64,000 bases of DNA from CAYQNU01 sp964419055 (GCA_964419055.1 CAYQNU010000002.1:203786-267785), one strand, 5' to 3'. Counted from the first letter of the stretch, positions 51,334 to 61,016 are shown. Notes: generated by a model from the letters alone, not told the origin. Numbers and translations: made by a program.

Positions 51334-52902
51334 ATGAAATTTAATAATTTAATAGCCCTTCTTTTTATTTCATCGCTTTCTTTTGGTCAAAAAGAAGCTC
51401 CTGCCAATTGGTATTTAAAAGACTATAAATCGGACAAAGTATATGGAGTAAGCTCAGAAAAAGCTTATGAAAAACTGGGAACTAAAAAATCAAAAACAGT
51501 TATTGTGGCTGTGATAGATAGCGGAGTGGATATTGAACATGAAGATTTAAAAGATAAGGTTTGGATTAACGAAGATGAAATCCCAAACAATGGTAAAGAC
51601 GATGATAATAATGGTTATGTAGATGACATTTATGGTTGGAGTTTTCTAGGAGGAAAAACCGAAGACATTAATAATGAGGCTTTAGAACTAGCGCGTATCT
51701 ATCAACAACTAAAACCAAAATATTCAACTAAAGATACCTTGAGTTTAAAAGGTGATGCACTTAAAGAATTTGAATACTACAAAACTGTTAGAAAGGCTTA
51801 TATTGAAGAGCAAACACAAAATTTCCAACAATATAAAATCTGTGAACTTATTTTGGGTTTCATTGATAATGTTAAAAAATCAAGCAATGGTGTGTTTTCA
51901 AAAGAAACTACTAAAAAATACGCACCTGCTAATGATACAGAGGTAAGCATTAAAAAGTATGTATTATTATTAATGGGGAAAAGTACTCCGAAAGAATTAG
52001 AAGATCAGTTCATTGAGGGTGAAAAACACTTTTCAGAAGCTTTTCAAAATAATAAAATGAATGCCGATTCTATCAGAATTGTCATTGTAGGTGATAACCC
52101 TAATGATCCAAATGAAAAATATTATGGTTGTAATCGAGTTAAAGGTCCTGATGCTTTTCACGGGACACACGTTGCGGGAATAATTGCTGCTACAAGAGGC
52201 AATAACCTTGGTATTGATGGGATTGCAGTAGATGTAAAAATAATGGCTATTAGAGCTATTCCAAATGGCGATGAGCGCGATAAAGATGTGGCAAATGCAA
52301 TTCGTTATGCTGTTGATAATGGAGCAACAATTATTAACATGAGTTTTGGAAAATATTTTACTAATCACAAATCGGTAGTAGACGAAGCCATCTTATATGC
52401 TAAATCTAAAGACGTGCTTTTTATACATGCCGCAGGAAATGACAGCAAAAATAAAGATATTGAAGACTCCTACCCTACTCGTATTTTAGATGATAAAACC
52501 GTTGCTTCAAATTGGATTGAAGTAGGTGCATCTAGTTATAAAGCAGGAAAAACCTTATTGGGAGATTTTTCAAATTATGGTTCTAAAACAGTAGATTTAT
52601 TTGCTCCAGGGGTTGACATCTATTCTACCGTTCCTGACAATAACCAATACAAAAATGCTTCAGGTACCAGTATGGCTTGTCCTGCAGTTGCTGGAGTTGC
52701 AGCCATAATTAGAGGCTATTTCCCTGAACTTTCAGCTGAGGAAGTTCGTGAAGTATTGATGAAAACCGTAACTCCTTACACCAAACCAGTGATTATACCT
52801 GGTGAGAAAAAAGAAAAGGAGACCATCAGTAACATGTGTATCTCAGGTGGTTTTGTAAATACTGAAAAAGCGGTAATCTACCTTCTAGAAAATAAGAAAT
52901 AA
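51334..52902 (+). CDS. Secreted subtilisin-like serine protease (S8)
   Basis: A 522-residue protein with signal peptide (MKFNNLIALLFISSLSFGQ). The catalytic triad is Asp62 (AVIDSGVDIEH), His276 (FHGTHVAG) and Ser446 (GTSMACPAVAG), with the oxyanion Asn in HAAGND. A ~140-residue, mainly helical insertion (~110-245) separates Asp and His; similar insertions occur in Bacteroidota S8 proteases. No T9SS domain is present, so it is probably periplasmic. The stop overlaps the next ATG (TAATG), so it is translationally coupled to the SpoIIE-type phosphatase. Confidence 0.93.
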   Translation: MKFNNLIALLFISSLSFGQKEAPANWYLKDYKSDKVYGVSSEKAYEKLGTKKSKTVIVAVIDSGVDIEHEDLKDKVWINEDEIPNNGKDDDNNGYVDDIYGWSFLGGKTEDINNEALELARIYQQLKPKYSTKDTLSLKGDALKEFEYYKTVRKAYIEEQTQNFQQYKICELILGFIDNVKKSSNGVFSKETTKKYAPANDTEVSIKKYVLLLMGKSTPKELEDQFIEGEKHFSEAFQNNKMNADSIRIVIVGDNPNDPNEKYYGCNRVKGPDAFHGTHVAGIIAATRGNNLGIDGIAVDVKIMAIRAIPNGDERDKDVANAIRYAVDNGATIINMSFGKYFTNHKSVVDEAILYAKSKDVLFIHAAGNDSKNKDIEDSYPTRILDDKTVASNWIEVGASSYKAGKTLLGDFSNYGSKTVDLFAPGVDIYSTVPDNNQYKNASGTSMACPAVAGVAAIIRGYFPELSAEEVREVLMKTVTPYTKPVIIPGEKKEKETISNMCISGGFVNTEKAVIYLLENKK

Positions 52903-55052
52903 TGGGTAAACACCTATTTTATTTTGCTCTAACTCTTTTCATTTTACCTATTACAGTAGTAAGAGGTCAAAATAAAATTATCTTATCTGAAGAAACCTTA
53001 AACACATCTATTGCTAATCAATTTGATTTGTATGAGGTTTCAGATACAGCCATTGATTTGAATCTAGATTATTTCTCTGATTTGTTTCTCATTTCCTCTA
53101 AACGAGCCTTAAAAATGCCCGTTGAAAATATTGATTTTACAACTAAAACGTATTGGTTATTTTTTGAGGTTTTCAATAATTTTAACACTACTCAAGATCT
53201 AACTATTGAAATAGCTCGGCCTATTACTAATGTGGTAGAATTGTATGAAATTAGAAACAATAAAGCTAAATTAGTAGCTAAAAGTGGTGATAACATAAAC
53301 TTTGATGAAAAAACGATTAATTCATACAAGAGTTTATTGCCCATCTATTTAAATGGAAAGGAACGAAAACACTACGCAATTAAGTTGGTGAGTGATGGAG
53401 AAACCATTAGTTTACCAATTATATTTTGGAATAAAGATGTATTGGCGAAACGCACTCAAACGTATAACTTTTTCGTTGGTATTTTCTATGGAGTTTTCCT
53501 TTTTGTAATAGTAATTTACTTAACTTTTTACTTTCTATTAAGAGATAATTCATTTTTACTTTACACAGTTTATGTACTATTTTCAGGACTTCTTCAATTT
53601 GGATTGGATGGATTTATTCATCAGTACTTTTTCCCAGCTGGAGGTTATTTCACTCAGCATGCAATACTATTTGTTGCTGCTGGCACTGTTCTTTTTGTCA
53701 CTCTTTATGCACGAAACTATTTGAAATTAGCCACAATAAAAAGAGGATTAAATAAAACATTAACGATTTTTTCTATTCTCGTTTTTGTAGTTGGAATTGC
53801 ATCTTTAATCCCTGGAAACACATATATAATTAGTTATCCAGTAATAAACGGCATTAGTTTTATAGCCACTATTGGTATTGTAATAACCGCTATTTATATA
53901 AAAGTAAAAGGAAATGAAGTAAGCTATTTATTCATATTTGGAATGGTATTTTTAATAGCCGGTGCAGTGGTATTTATATTGGGCAATTTCGGAATCATTA
54001 ATATGCCTACTCTAACTCAAAACTCACTTAAAATAGGGACATTAATTGAAATATTGTGTCTATCTATCTTGATGGCGTTTAAATATCGTTCGTTGCAGCA
54101 AGAAAAAGAATTAGCACAATTGCAACTGCTTTCAGAATTAGAAAGTAAAAATGCCTTAATGCTCAATATTAATGAGAAACTGGAAGTTCAAGTAAAAGAA
54201 CGTACACGAGAAATTGAAAAGGCAAAACAAGAAATTGAGCATAAAAATGCAGACATCATTTCTTCCATTAAATATGCTGAACGCATTCAACGCTCTGTTC
54301 TTCCTTCTACTGAAAAATTTAAAAGTTTTTTACCCAAATCATTTGTGCTTTATAAACCTAGAGATATTGTAAGTGGAGACTTTTATTGGATAGAACAAAT
54401 CACCACATCCGATACCAGTAAAAAACTAATTGTGTATGCTGCAGCAGATTGCACAGGACATGGTGTACCGGGAGCATTTGTAAGTATTTTGGGTTATACC
54501 TATCTGAAATTAACCAAAACCGAGCGTGATGTCAACTCACCTGGTCAGGCGCTTGATTTTATAAATAAAGGTTTTAACGAAACATTCAGCATGGACTTTG
54601 ATGGTTACAAAATCAAGGATGGAATGGACATCGCCTTGGTTTCACTGGATTTAGAAAGTCAAAAACTGTATTTTTCCGGAGCCAAAAATCCAATTTATAT
54701 TGTTAGAGGTTCGGAACTAGTGGTGTTAAAAGGAGATACAATGCCAATCGGATTTCCGTTAGATGAAATGAAATCGAATTTTACAACCCAAACTTTTGAT
54801 CTACAAAAAGGGGACATGATTTATTCCTTTAGTGATGGTTATGCCGATCAATTTGGCGGACCCAATGGTAAAAAATTCATGTACAAACAATTCAAAGAAG
54901 TCTTAATTCGATTGGCTCCGCTGCCCGAAGAAGAACAAAAAATTCAATTGGAACAAATATTTAACAATTGGATAAACTACCGTGATAAAAATGGAAGTAC
55001 CTTTGAATACGAACAAATCGATGATGTACTTGTCATTGGAATACGTATTTAA
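52902..55052 (+). CDS. 7TMR-DISM sensor with SpoIIE-type PP2C phosphatase output
   Basis: A 716-residue membrane sensor. Signal peptide (FYFALTLFILPITVVRGQ), extracellular 7TMR-DISMED2 beta domain (~40-165, KTYWLFFEVFNNF), seven membrane helices of the 7TMR-DISM type (~185-395), then a coiled coil (~400-465, LESKNALMLNINEKLEVQ). The C-terminal ~240 residues are a SpoIIE/PP2C domain with VSGDFYWIE and ADCTGHGVPGAFVS, whose Asp residues bind two metal ions. It likely dephosphorylates an anti-sigma-factor antagonist or similar after an extracellular signal. In operon with the protease gene. Confidence 0.93.
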   Translation: MGKHLFYFALTLFILPITVVRGQNKIILSEETLNTSIANQFDLYEVSDTAIDLNLDYFSDLFLISSKRALKMPVENIDFTTKTYWLFFEVFNNFNTTQDLTIEIARPITNVVELYEIRNNKAKLVAKSGDNINFDEKTINSYKSLLPIYLNGKERKHYAIKLVSDGETISLPIIFWNKDVLAKRTQTYNFFVGIFYGVFLFVIVIYLTFYFLLRDNSFLLYTVYVLFSGLLQFGLDGFIHQYFFPAGGYFTQHAILFVAAGTVLFVTLYARNYLKLATIKRGLNKTLTIFSILVFVVGIASLIPGNTYIISYPVINGISFIATIGIVITAIYIKVKGNEVSYLFIFGMVFLIAGAVVFILGNFGIINMPTLTQNSLKIGTLIEILCLSILMAFKYRSLQQEKELAQLQLLSELESKNALMLNINEKLEVQVKERTREIEKAKQEIEHKNADIISSIKYAERIQRSVLPSTEKFKSFLPKSFVLYKPRDIVSGDFYWIEQITTSDTSKKLIVYAAADCTGHGVPGAFVSILGYTYLKLTKTERDVNSPGQALDFINKGFNETFSMDFDGYKIKDGMDIALVSLDLESQKLYFSGAKNPIYIVRGSELVVLKGDTMPIGFPLDEMKSNFTTQTFDLQKGDMIYSFSDGYADQFGGPNGKKFMYKQFKEVLIRLAPLPEEEQKIQLEQIFNNWINYRDKNGSTFEYEQIDDVLVIGIRI

Positions 55053-55064
55053 AACTAATTTGCA

Positions 55065-56111
55065 TTGAAAATAAACCTTTACATATCTACACTTGTACTA
55101 ATTGGTATTGTTTCAAGTTCATTTATCCCACTATTTTCACCTACATCAAATAAGGATAGCTCGGAAAACACGCATCAATGTAATGGGTCTACTTGGGGAT
55201 TTTATGGTCATAAAAGAATTAATCGAATGGCCGTATTCACCTTACCGCCCGAATTGTTTGTTTTTTACAAAAAGCATATTGAATTTTTAACAGAACATGC
55301 TGTTGATCCCGATAAAAGGAGATACGCTATGAAAGGTGAAGCCGAAAGACATTACATCGATTTAGATCATTATGTCAAAAAAGGAGAAAATCCATTGGAT
55401 ATTGTTCCTAAAAAATGGAATGATGCCGTTGCCAAATTCACAGAAGATACCTTAAAAGCATATGGTATTGTGCCTTGGCATCTAGAAAGCATGATGTACC
55501 GTTTGACAAAAGCATTTAAAGAACAAGACCTCGATAAAATATTGAATCTTTCTGCCGATTTAGGTCACTACGTTGGTGACGCACATGTTCCCTTACATAC
55601 CACAAAAAATTACAATGGTCAGTTGACCAATCAAAAAGGAATTCATGGTTTTTGGGAATCAAGAGTACCCGAGTTATTCGCTGAAGATTATGATTACTTG
55701 GTTGGACAGGCCTATTATTTAAATGATCCACTAGACATTGCTTGGAAAGTAGTTCTGCAAAGTCACTATGCAGTAGACTCTGTACTTACCATTGAAAGAG
55801 AATTGACAAAAGAGTTTCCTGAGGACAAAAAGTTCTCTTTTGAGCAACGAGGAGCGGTATTAATGCAAGTGTATAGTGCTGAATTTTCAGCTGAATACCA
55901 AAAAAGACTCAATAACATGCAGCAAAAACGTATGAAAGAGTCTATTTACATTACTGGTTGTTTTTGGTATACGGCTTGGGTCAATGCCGGACAACCCGAT
56001 CTTTCAACTTTAGGCGACAAAGTTTCTGAAGATTTGAGGAAAGAAATGGAAGAAAATGACAACCATTTCAAAAATGGCAAAATTATTGGTAGGGAGCACA
56101 GTAATGAATAA
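55065..56111 (+). CDS. Zinc-dependent phospholipase C/S1-P1 nuclease-like protein
   Basis: 348 residues. It starts at a TTG (55065) 12 bp after the previous gene. The N-terminal signal (LYISTLVLIGIVSSSFIPLFS) is followed by WGFYGHKRINRMAVFTLPPE, HYIDLDHY, LGHYVGDAHVPLHTT and HGFWESRV. Trp/His/Asp spacing matches the tri-zinc alpha-helical fold of S1/P1 nucleases and bacterial zinc phospholipases C, whose conserved His and Asp residues bind zinc. Exported. The choice between nuclease and phospholipase is uncertain. Confidence 0.87.
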   Translation: MKINLYISTLVLIGIVSSSFIPLFSPTSNKDSSENTHQCNGSTWGFYGHKRINRMAVFTLPPELFVFYKKHIEFLTEHAVDPDKRRYAMKGEAERHYIDLDHYVKKGENPLDIVPKKWNDAVAKFTEDTLKAYGIVPWHLESMMYRLTKAFKEQDLDKILNLSADLGHYVGDAHVPLHTTKNYNGQLTNQKGIHGFWESRVPELFAEDYDYLVGQAYYLNDPLDIAWKVVLQSHYAVDSVLTIERELTKEFPEDKKFSFEQRGAVLMQVYSAEFSAEYQKRLNNMQQKRMKESIYITGCFWYTAWVNAGQPDLSTLGDKVSEDLRKEMEENDNHFKNGKIIGREHSNE

Positions 56112-56175
56112 ATTGAGTGAAAAAACATTCTTGTTAATGAATTGTTAAAGAGAAATGTACCATTAAATTTAAAAT

Positions 56176-56183
56176 TACCTTTG
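56176..56183 (+). promoter_or_regulatory. -7 promoter box of the DUF1573 gene
   Basis: TACCTTTG matches TAnnTTTG, 39 bp before the ATG at 56223. The usual -33 TTG is not clear. Confidence 0.5.
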
Positions 56184-56222
56184 TTTCAGATTAAAATTAA
56201 AAACAACTAAAATCAATAAAAA

Positions 56223-56672
56223 ATGAAAAAATCTATCTTAACTTTCGGATTAGCTTTAGTAGCGATGTTCACGTTAAATGTGAATGCTCAAAAAATTGGA
56301 AATGGTCCAGAAATTACTTTTGAAAAAGAAGTTCACGATTATGGTACAATTGAAGTAAGTGCAAATGGAAACTGCGAATTTGTTTTCAAAAACACAGGAA
56401 GTGAGCCATTAATCATTGAAAGCGCTAAAGGATCTTGCGGATGTACTGTTCCAGATTGGCCAAAAACTCCAATCGCTCCAGGTGCTTCAGCTTCTATTAA
56501 AGTAACGTATGACACTAAAAGAGTTGGTTTGATCAACAAAACAGTAACGATTACTTCAAACGCTACAAATGCTCCAAACTCAGTAGTGAGAATCAAAGGA
56601 GAAGTTAAAGATCCAGCTGCTGGTGCAACACCAGAAAAAACTCCAGCAGGACCAGTAAACGGAACAAAATAA
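56223..56672 (+). CDS. DUF1573 (ASPM-SPD-2-Hydin/Ig-like) secreted protein
   Basis: A 149-residue protein with signal peptide (LTFGLALVAMFTLNVNAQ). The domain (GPEITFEKEVHDYGTIEVSANGNCEFVFKNTGSEPLIIESAKGSCGCTVPDWPKTPIAPGASASIKV) is the DUF1573 Ig-like fold with the conserved CGCT motif and GxxxxIxVxYD strand. The C-terminal ~15 residues are a Pro/Thr/Gly-rich tail. Very common in Bacteroidota, role unproven. Codon use is unusually rich in GC-ending optimal codons (GCT, GGA, CCA), suggesting high expression. A terminator follows at 56691. Confidence 0.92.
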   Translation: MKKSILTFGLALVAMFTLNVNAQKIGNGPEITFEKEVHDYGTIEVSANGNCEFVFKNTGSEPLIIESAKGSCGCTVPDWPKTPIAPGASASIKVTYDTKRVGLINKTVTITSNATNAPNSVVRIKGEVKDPAAGATPEKTPAGPVNGTK

Positions 56673-56690
56673 TCTTAACACAATTATAAG

Positions 56691-56723
56691 AAAAAGGCAA
56701 TCGAAATGATTGCCTTTTTTTTT
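56691..56723 (+). terminator. Rho-independent terminator after DUF1573 gene
   Basis: AAAAAGGCAATC / GATTGCCTTTTT stem with a GAAAT loop followed by T8. Confidence 0.9.
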
Positions 56724-56817
56724 GCCAATTGTTAGTGTATCTTACATATATATATATTGAATTCTATAGCCTATTTTAAATTTTAACCTCCTTAAAATAA
56801 ATTTAACATAAAAATAC

Positions 56818-56825
56818 TACCTTTG
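56818..56825 (+). promoter_or_regulatory. -7 promoter box that fixes the downstream start
   Basis: TACCTTTG overlaps the TTG at 56823 that would otherwise open the next reading frame, so the real start is the ATG at 56856. Confidence 0.6.
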
Positions 56826-56855
56826 CGCCCAACACACAATACAACCAAAAAAACC

Positions 56856-57323
56856 ATGAAAAATTTAGTTACCTTTTTATTTTTAGGCGCGTTTGCCACT
56901 TCTTCTTTATTATCTTGTGATGGTAAACGAGCCGAAGATACTTCAACAAAAACTACAGACACTCTGTCTAAAGATACCGTAATTGCTTATGATTATGCTC
57001 AAGATTGGACATTATTTGTTGAGGCGATTAATGCGGGTTCAAAAAACGATGTAATCGCTTTTATTGATTCCACCAATACCAATTTGCAAAATGAAGTGGC
57101 TTTAAATTATGAATATTTCTTTGATGATATTTTTAAAGCTCAAGTGAGTAATTTAACCTATTCTGCTCTGGAAACAGGTGAATATAATGGTGCTCCTGCT
57201 AAAACCGTTAAGATTGTTCAGACCTACACCGAAGGTGATGTAGAATTAGAATCAATGTATATTTTTTACTTTGGTGAAACACCCAACGGTTTAAAAATCA
57301 TTCATATTGAAATAGCTGGTTAA
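56856..57323 (+). CDS. Hypothetical lipoprotein, paralogue 1
   Basis: 155 residues from the ATG at 56856 (MKNLVTFLFLGAFATSSLLSC, lipobox Cys21). A Thr/Lys/Asp-rich linker leads into DWTLFVEAINAGSKNDVIAFIDSTN...YYFDDIFKAQVSNLTYSALETGEYNG...YIFYFGETPNGLKIIHIEIAG. The same layout (DW-x-F-x-x-A, FYFxETxxGLxxxxYIAG) occurs in the next gene, so they are paralogues from tandem duplication. A SnoaL/NTF2-like fold is possible. Stop and next start are 4 bp apart. Confidence 0.75.
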   Translation: MKNLVTFLFLGAFATSSLLSCDGKRAEDTSTKTTDTLSKDTVIAYDYAQDWTLFVEAINAGSKNDVIAFIDSTNTNLQNEVALNYEYFFDDIFKAQVSNLTYSALETGEYNGAPAKTVKIVQTYTEGDVELESMYIFYFGETPNGLKIIHIEIAG

Positions 57324-57327
57324 TCAA

Positions 57328-57804
57328 ATGAAAGTAGCTGCACTTCTCCTTTATTTTACGCTAGGTTTTTCAGTAGTTTCGTGTAATGATTCGAAAACTG
57401 CTACAGCAGAACCCATTGCTAATGTCGATACCACACAAACTGTTGCAGTTGTGGATTCAACGCAAATTATTGCAGAATCTCCGTTTGCCGCAGATTGGGA
57501 AAACTTCAAAAGCGCCCTTCTGGCTAAAGATGTGCAAAAAGTTGCCGCATTTTTTCAATCAGACAACTTGGATGCCGAGCAGGTGATACAAGCTTTTCAC
57601 GAAGATTTTGTTTTGCCCGTTTTACAAAAAACAACCTTTACTGATTTAAAAGTAGAAAACCAAGACGGAATAAACTACTTACTTTTTTATGCAGAAATAA
57701 CCGGAATGGATGAAGAAGGTGCGGAAGTAGGAAGCAGTTTTTCATTTTATTTTGAAGAAACAGAAAAAGGACTCCAATTGGTCTATTATATTGCGGCTGG
57801 GTAA
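57328..57804 (+). CDS. Hypothetical lipoprotein, paralogue 2
   Basis: 158 residues; MKVAALLLYFTLGFSVVSC with lipobox Cys19. Ser/Thr/Val-rich linker, then FAADWENFKSALLAKDVQKVAAFFQ ... SFYFEETEKGLQLVYYIAAG, matching the preceding lipoprotein. It is 24 bp upstream of pgk; whether the three form an operon is not decided. Function unknown. Confidence 0.75.
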   Translation: MKVAALLLYFTLGFSVVSCNDSKTATAEPIANVDTTQTVAVVDSTQIIAESPFAADWENFKSALLAKDVQKVAAFFQSDNLDAEQVIQAFHEDFVLPVLQKTTFTDLKVENQDGINYLLFYAEITGMDEEGAEVGSSFSFYFEETEKGLQLVYYIAAG

Positions 57805-57828
57805 ACAAACATAATTATCATACAACAT

Positions 57829-59022
57829 ATGCAAACATTAAATACGTATAATTTTTCTAATAAAAGAGCTTTGGTGCGTGTTGATTTTAACGTACCATTA
57901 GATAAAACAACTTTTGAAGTAACCGATGATACGCGCATCACTGCGGCCATTCCTACCCTTAAAAAAATATTGAACGATGGCGGGTCAGTTGTACTTATGT
58001 CACACTTAGGCCGCCCTTCGGGAGGTTATGAAGAAAAATACTCGTTAAAACACATCATTCCAGCTGTGGAAAAGGCCCTTCAAAAAAAGATTATTTTTGC
58101 GGGAGACTGTATCGGTGCCGAAGCCGTTGCCATAACTGCTGCGGCTAAACCGGGTGATGTTATTTTATTAGATAATTTGCGTTTTTACAAGCAAGAAACA
58201 TCTGGAGATGACACCTTTACCAAACAATTGGCGCAACACGGAGATGTTTATGTCAACGATGCTTTTGGTACAGCTCATAGAGCTCACGCTTCTACCACTA
58301 TTTTAGCCAATTATTTCCCCAACGATAAAATGTTTGGATATTTAATTGAAAAAGAAATTGAAAGCGTTGATAAAGTATTGAATAGTAATCAAAAACCACT
58401 TACGGCTATTGTTGGTGGAGCAAAGGTTTCTTCAAAAATTACCATTATTACTCAATTGCTCAATAAAGTAGATTATTTGATTATTGGAGGCGGAATGGCT
58501 TATACCTTTATCAAAGCTCAAGGAGGTAAAGTAGGAAATTCATTGGTTGAGGACGAACATTTAGAAACGGCCCTTTCCATTTTTAAAGTGGCCAAAGAAA
58601 AAGGTGTAACTCTTTTGTTACCCACTGATACCGTAATTGCTGATAGCTTTAGTAATGATGCTCAAGTGAAAACTTGTGACATCAACAACATTCCAGATGG
58701 ATGGTTGGGGTTGGACATAGGAGATCAATCTATTAAGTTATTTGAAGAAGCTATTTTAACTTCTAAACTCATTCTTTGGAATGGACCAATGGGTGTTTTT
58801 GAAATGAGTAATTTTCAAAAAGGTACGATTGCCATTGCGGAAGCCGTAGCCAAAGCCACTTCAAATGGAGCTTTTTCATTAGTGGGTGGAGGAGATAGCG
58901 TGGCTGCGGTAAATCAGTTTAATTTGGCCGATCAAGTAAGTCACGTGAGTACGGGTGGAGGAGCTATGTTAGAATACCTTGAAGGAATAGATTTGCCCGG
59001 TATTTCGGCCATAAAAAAATAA
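57829..59022 (+). CDS. pgk: Phosphoglycerate kinase
   Basis: 397 residues, standard length. NFSNKRALVRVDFNVPLD, VLMSHLGRPSGGYEEKYSL, LLDNLRFYKQE and YVNDAFGTAHRAHAST form the 3-phosphoglycerate site. VGGAKVSSKI, GGGMAYTFIKAQG, LILWNGPMGVFE and SLVGGGDSVAAV form the nucleotide site. It catalyses 1,3-bisphosphoglycerate + ADP to 3-phosphoglycerate + ATP in glycolysis. It converges with a small membrane gene 10 bp beyond the stop. Confidence 0.98.
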   Translation: MQTLNTYNFSNKRALVRVDFNVPLDKTTFEVTDDTRITAAIPTLKKILNDGGSVVLMSHLGRPSGGYEEKYSLKHIIPAVEKALQKKIIFAGDCIGAEAVAITAAAKPGDVILLDNLRFYKQETSGDDTFTKQLAQHGDVYVNDAFGTAHRAHASTTILANYFPNDKMFGYLIEKEIESVDKVLNSNQKPLTAIVGGAKVSSKITIITQLLNKVDYLIIGGGMAYTFIKAQGGKVGNSLVEDEHLETALSIFKVAKEKGVTLLLPTDTVIADSFSNDAQVKTCDINNIPDGWLGLDIGDQSIKLFEEAILTSKLILWNGPMGVFEMSNFQKGTIAIAEAVAKATSNGAFSLVGGGDSVAAVNQFNLADQVSHVSTGGGAMLEYLEGIDLPGISAIKK

Positions 59023-59032
59023 CCTCTTTTTG

Positions 59033-59314
59033 TTATTCTGAAAACTGTAAAGAGGTGGTTTGAAAATTCATCAACCACTTAAAATAGTATTCCGATAATA
59101 AAATGACTAACGCTACAAGCACTAAAAAGGTAACTAATTTTAACATCCAACTTCTCTTTGAGATAAAAAGCAACACAAAAGACGCCAGAAAAAAAAGAGT
59201 GCCCACTACCATTCCCAATACGGGCAAAATAACGGGTACAATAAGGCTGAAAACAAATGTTATAAGACTAACGTTGTAATCATCCTTAAATAGTTGAACA
59301 AACTTCTTTTTCAC
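59033..59314 (-). CDS. Small membrane protein, unknown function
   Basis: A 93-residue protein with three hydrophobic segments (VSLITFVFSLIVPVILPVL, VVGTLFFLASFVLLFI, LKLVTFLVLVALVILL) after a basic N-terminus. No family was recognised. It converges with pgk and is divergent from the lipoprotein gene at 59383. Confidence 0.6.
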   Translation of the reverse strand: MKKKFVQLFKDDYNVSLITFVFSLIVPVILPVLGMVVGTLFFLASFVLLFISKRSWMLKLVTFLVLVALVILLSEYYFKWLMNFQTTSLQFSE

Positions 59315-59382
59315 TTATTGGCGTAAGTTTTGATTCGGCATTTCAAAAGTAAACAAGAAACTATACATTAATTTAAAATATT

Positions 59383-59841
59383 ATGAAATCTTCACACATT
59401 CTTTTCACACTTTTAGTCATTGGTGCTTTTACATTGGTACAATGTAAATCTAAAAAAAATACCGCTTCAAAAAGCAACGACTCCAAAACGATTAAAGAGG
59501 TTATTGTGCACGAAACCTACAATTATCCAAAAGATACGCCTGCATTTGAGATTACTTCTGCTGAAATAAAAGCAGATGTGTTAACGTTGGTGGTTTCGTA
59601 TTCTGGTGGATGCCAAGAGCACTCCTTTACCTTAAATGGAACTAAAAATTATATGAAAAGTATGCCTCCAAAATTGGGATTATTTTTAGAACACAACTCC
59701 AATGGTGATTCTTGTAGAGAGCTGAAAACAGAAACACTTCAATTTGACTTAAAAAAGGTGCGTTACCCTGGCACTGAAAAAGATTATACGGTGATTTTAA
59801 ACATCGATAAATTTGATGGTCAGTTAGAATATAAGTATTGA
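59383..59841 (+). CDS. Hypothetical lipoprotein
   Basis: 152 residues; MKSSHILFTLLVIGAFTLVQC, lipobox Cys21. After a Lys/Ser-rich linker the protein reads ADVLTLVVSYSGGCQEHSFTLNG...PPKLGLFLEHNSNGDSCRELKTETLQFDL. The two Cys (in GGCQEH and GDSCRE) may form a disulphide, as in other Bacteroidota lipoproteins with this pattern. Function unknown. After it a ~135 bp spacer leads into the array of small genes. Confidence 0.78.
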   Translation: MKSSHILFTLLVIGAFTLVQCKSKKNTASKSNDSKTIKEVIVHETYNYPKDTPAFEITSAEIKADVLTLVVSYSGGCQEHSFTLNGTKNYMKSMPPKLGLFLEHNSNGDSCRELKTETLQFDLKKVRYPGTEKDYTVILNIDKFDGQLEYKY

Positions 59842-59975
59842 TGAGCATTAGGTTAAACATTGATTCCAAAACATTTTTATAGCTGTCTTCAAATTGTTAA
59901 TACAAAGTAGTTGTAGTTAAAACTTGTTACGAACTTCTCAAATAATAAATCACCCCAAAACGATTAAATAATACG

Positions 59976-60365
59976 TTGACTAGATTACGCAAAATATGGA
60001 TCGGAATTGGAATAGCCGTTATATTGATATTTATTTTCATTATGTTTAATCTACGCGCAAGAAGAATTGCTAATGAAGATATCAATATCCATAGAGGAGA
60101 AACAATGGGTGTTGTTTATGATTTTAGCGTTGGAGGTAAATCAGTTTATAAAGATTTGAATTATGAGTTTTACTTGGATGATAAGCGATACGGTGGGTCA
60201 ATAGGTGAAACACAAGCTGAAGATTTGGAGAAGTTATGTAAGGAACAAAACTGTCCGAATTGTATTGGAGCCAAATTCAAAGTGGAATTCTCTACAAATA
60301 ATCCTGATTATTCTAGAATAATTATTGGAAATGACAAAATACTTTCGAAAACTGTATTTTTGTAA
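59976..60365 (+). CDS. Hypothetical membrane-anchored protein
   Basis: 129 residues starting at a TTG (59976); no ATG precedes the membrane segment IWIGIGIAVILIFIFIMF. The soluble part contains two Cys (KEQNCPNC) and lies outside the cytoplasm by the positive-inside rule (TRLRK before the helix). No family was recognised. It heads the run of small genes that ends at the window edge; 27 bp separate it from the next lipoprotein gene. Confidence 0.55.
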   Translation: MTRLRKIWIGIGIAVILIFIFIMFNLRARRIANEDINIHRGETMGVVYDFSVGGKSVYKDLNYEFYLDDKRYGGSIGETQAEDLEKLCKEQNCPNCIGAKFKVEFSTNNPDYSRIIIGNDKILSKTVFL

Positions 60366-60392
60366 ATTAATGTAAGGTAGTTTTTTAATCAT

Positions 60393-60875
60393 ATGAAAAA
60401 GTTATTTGTAACATCATTAATTTTCACGTTGTTTCTTTCATGCAATATTCATACAAAGGAAATTTTCTACTTTAATGAAGACCTTGAATTTTTTGTAATA
60501 GTTTATGGTGTAGAATGTGGTGATAAATTAGAAAAAAACTCCAAAGGAGAATGGGAATATTATATTCCCAATGATGGCATCTTATTAATTCAGAATGAAA
60601 GAGAAAAAGGAGGTGTAATTAATATGGAGTCATACATAAAAATTGGAGGTGAATATAAACTTCATTGTAAAATTAGTCCATATGAAGAAGACTTTGGTGA
60701 ACCTCGAGGAGAACCAATAACCACCGAGTATTATCCAGGTGTAAATTTTATATGTAAAGGGGTGCAGGGTCCATTTGTTTTTGATATGTACATTTATGTA
60801 ACTGGGAATTATAATAATAATACTAAAGAAAAAATAAGAAACCATGTTGAAATGAAATTGTTTCAGGGTAAATAG
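60393..60875 (+). CDS. Hypothetical lipoprotein
   Basis: 160 residues; MKKLFVTSLIFTLFLSC, lipobox Cys17. The mature sequence is beta-rich and charged, with no recognised domain. It is the last gene before the first copy of the ~110 bp promoter-bearing repeat (60905..61016). Confidence 0.65.
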   Translation: MKKLFVTSLIFTLFLSCNIHTKEIFYFNEDLEFFVIVYGVECGDKLEKNSKGEWEYYIPNDGILLIQNEREKGGVINMESYIKIGGEYKLHCKISPYEEDFGEPRGEPITTEYYPGVNFICKGVQGPFVFDMYIYVTGNYNNNTKEKIRNHVEMKLFQGK

Positions 60876-60904
60876 TTGTTTATTAGGTTATAGGTTTGCT
60901 GCGA

Positions 60905-61016
60905 CCCCCACAAAGAATAAACTTTTTATCAAGGCATACCTATCTCCTCAGAATTTAAACAGAGTATTTATAGAAAATACCCTCTTGGATTACTAATTTT
61001 TCTATATTTGTAGAGC
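60905..61016 (+). repeat. Promoter-bearing intergenic repeat, copy 1
   Basis: Contains AAAGAATAAACTTTTTATC, an imperfect hairpin GAGTATTT..AAATACCCTC, CTTGGATTACTAATTTTTC and the -7 box TATATTTG at 61003-61010. CCCCCACAAA at its left edge is complementary, with gaps, to TTTGCGTGGGAG near 61027. A TTG (60985) precedes the -7 box by 15 bp, a spacing kept in all four copies. Confidence 0.88.
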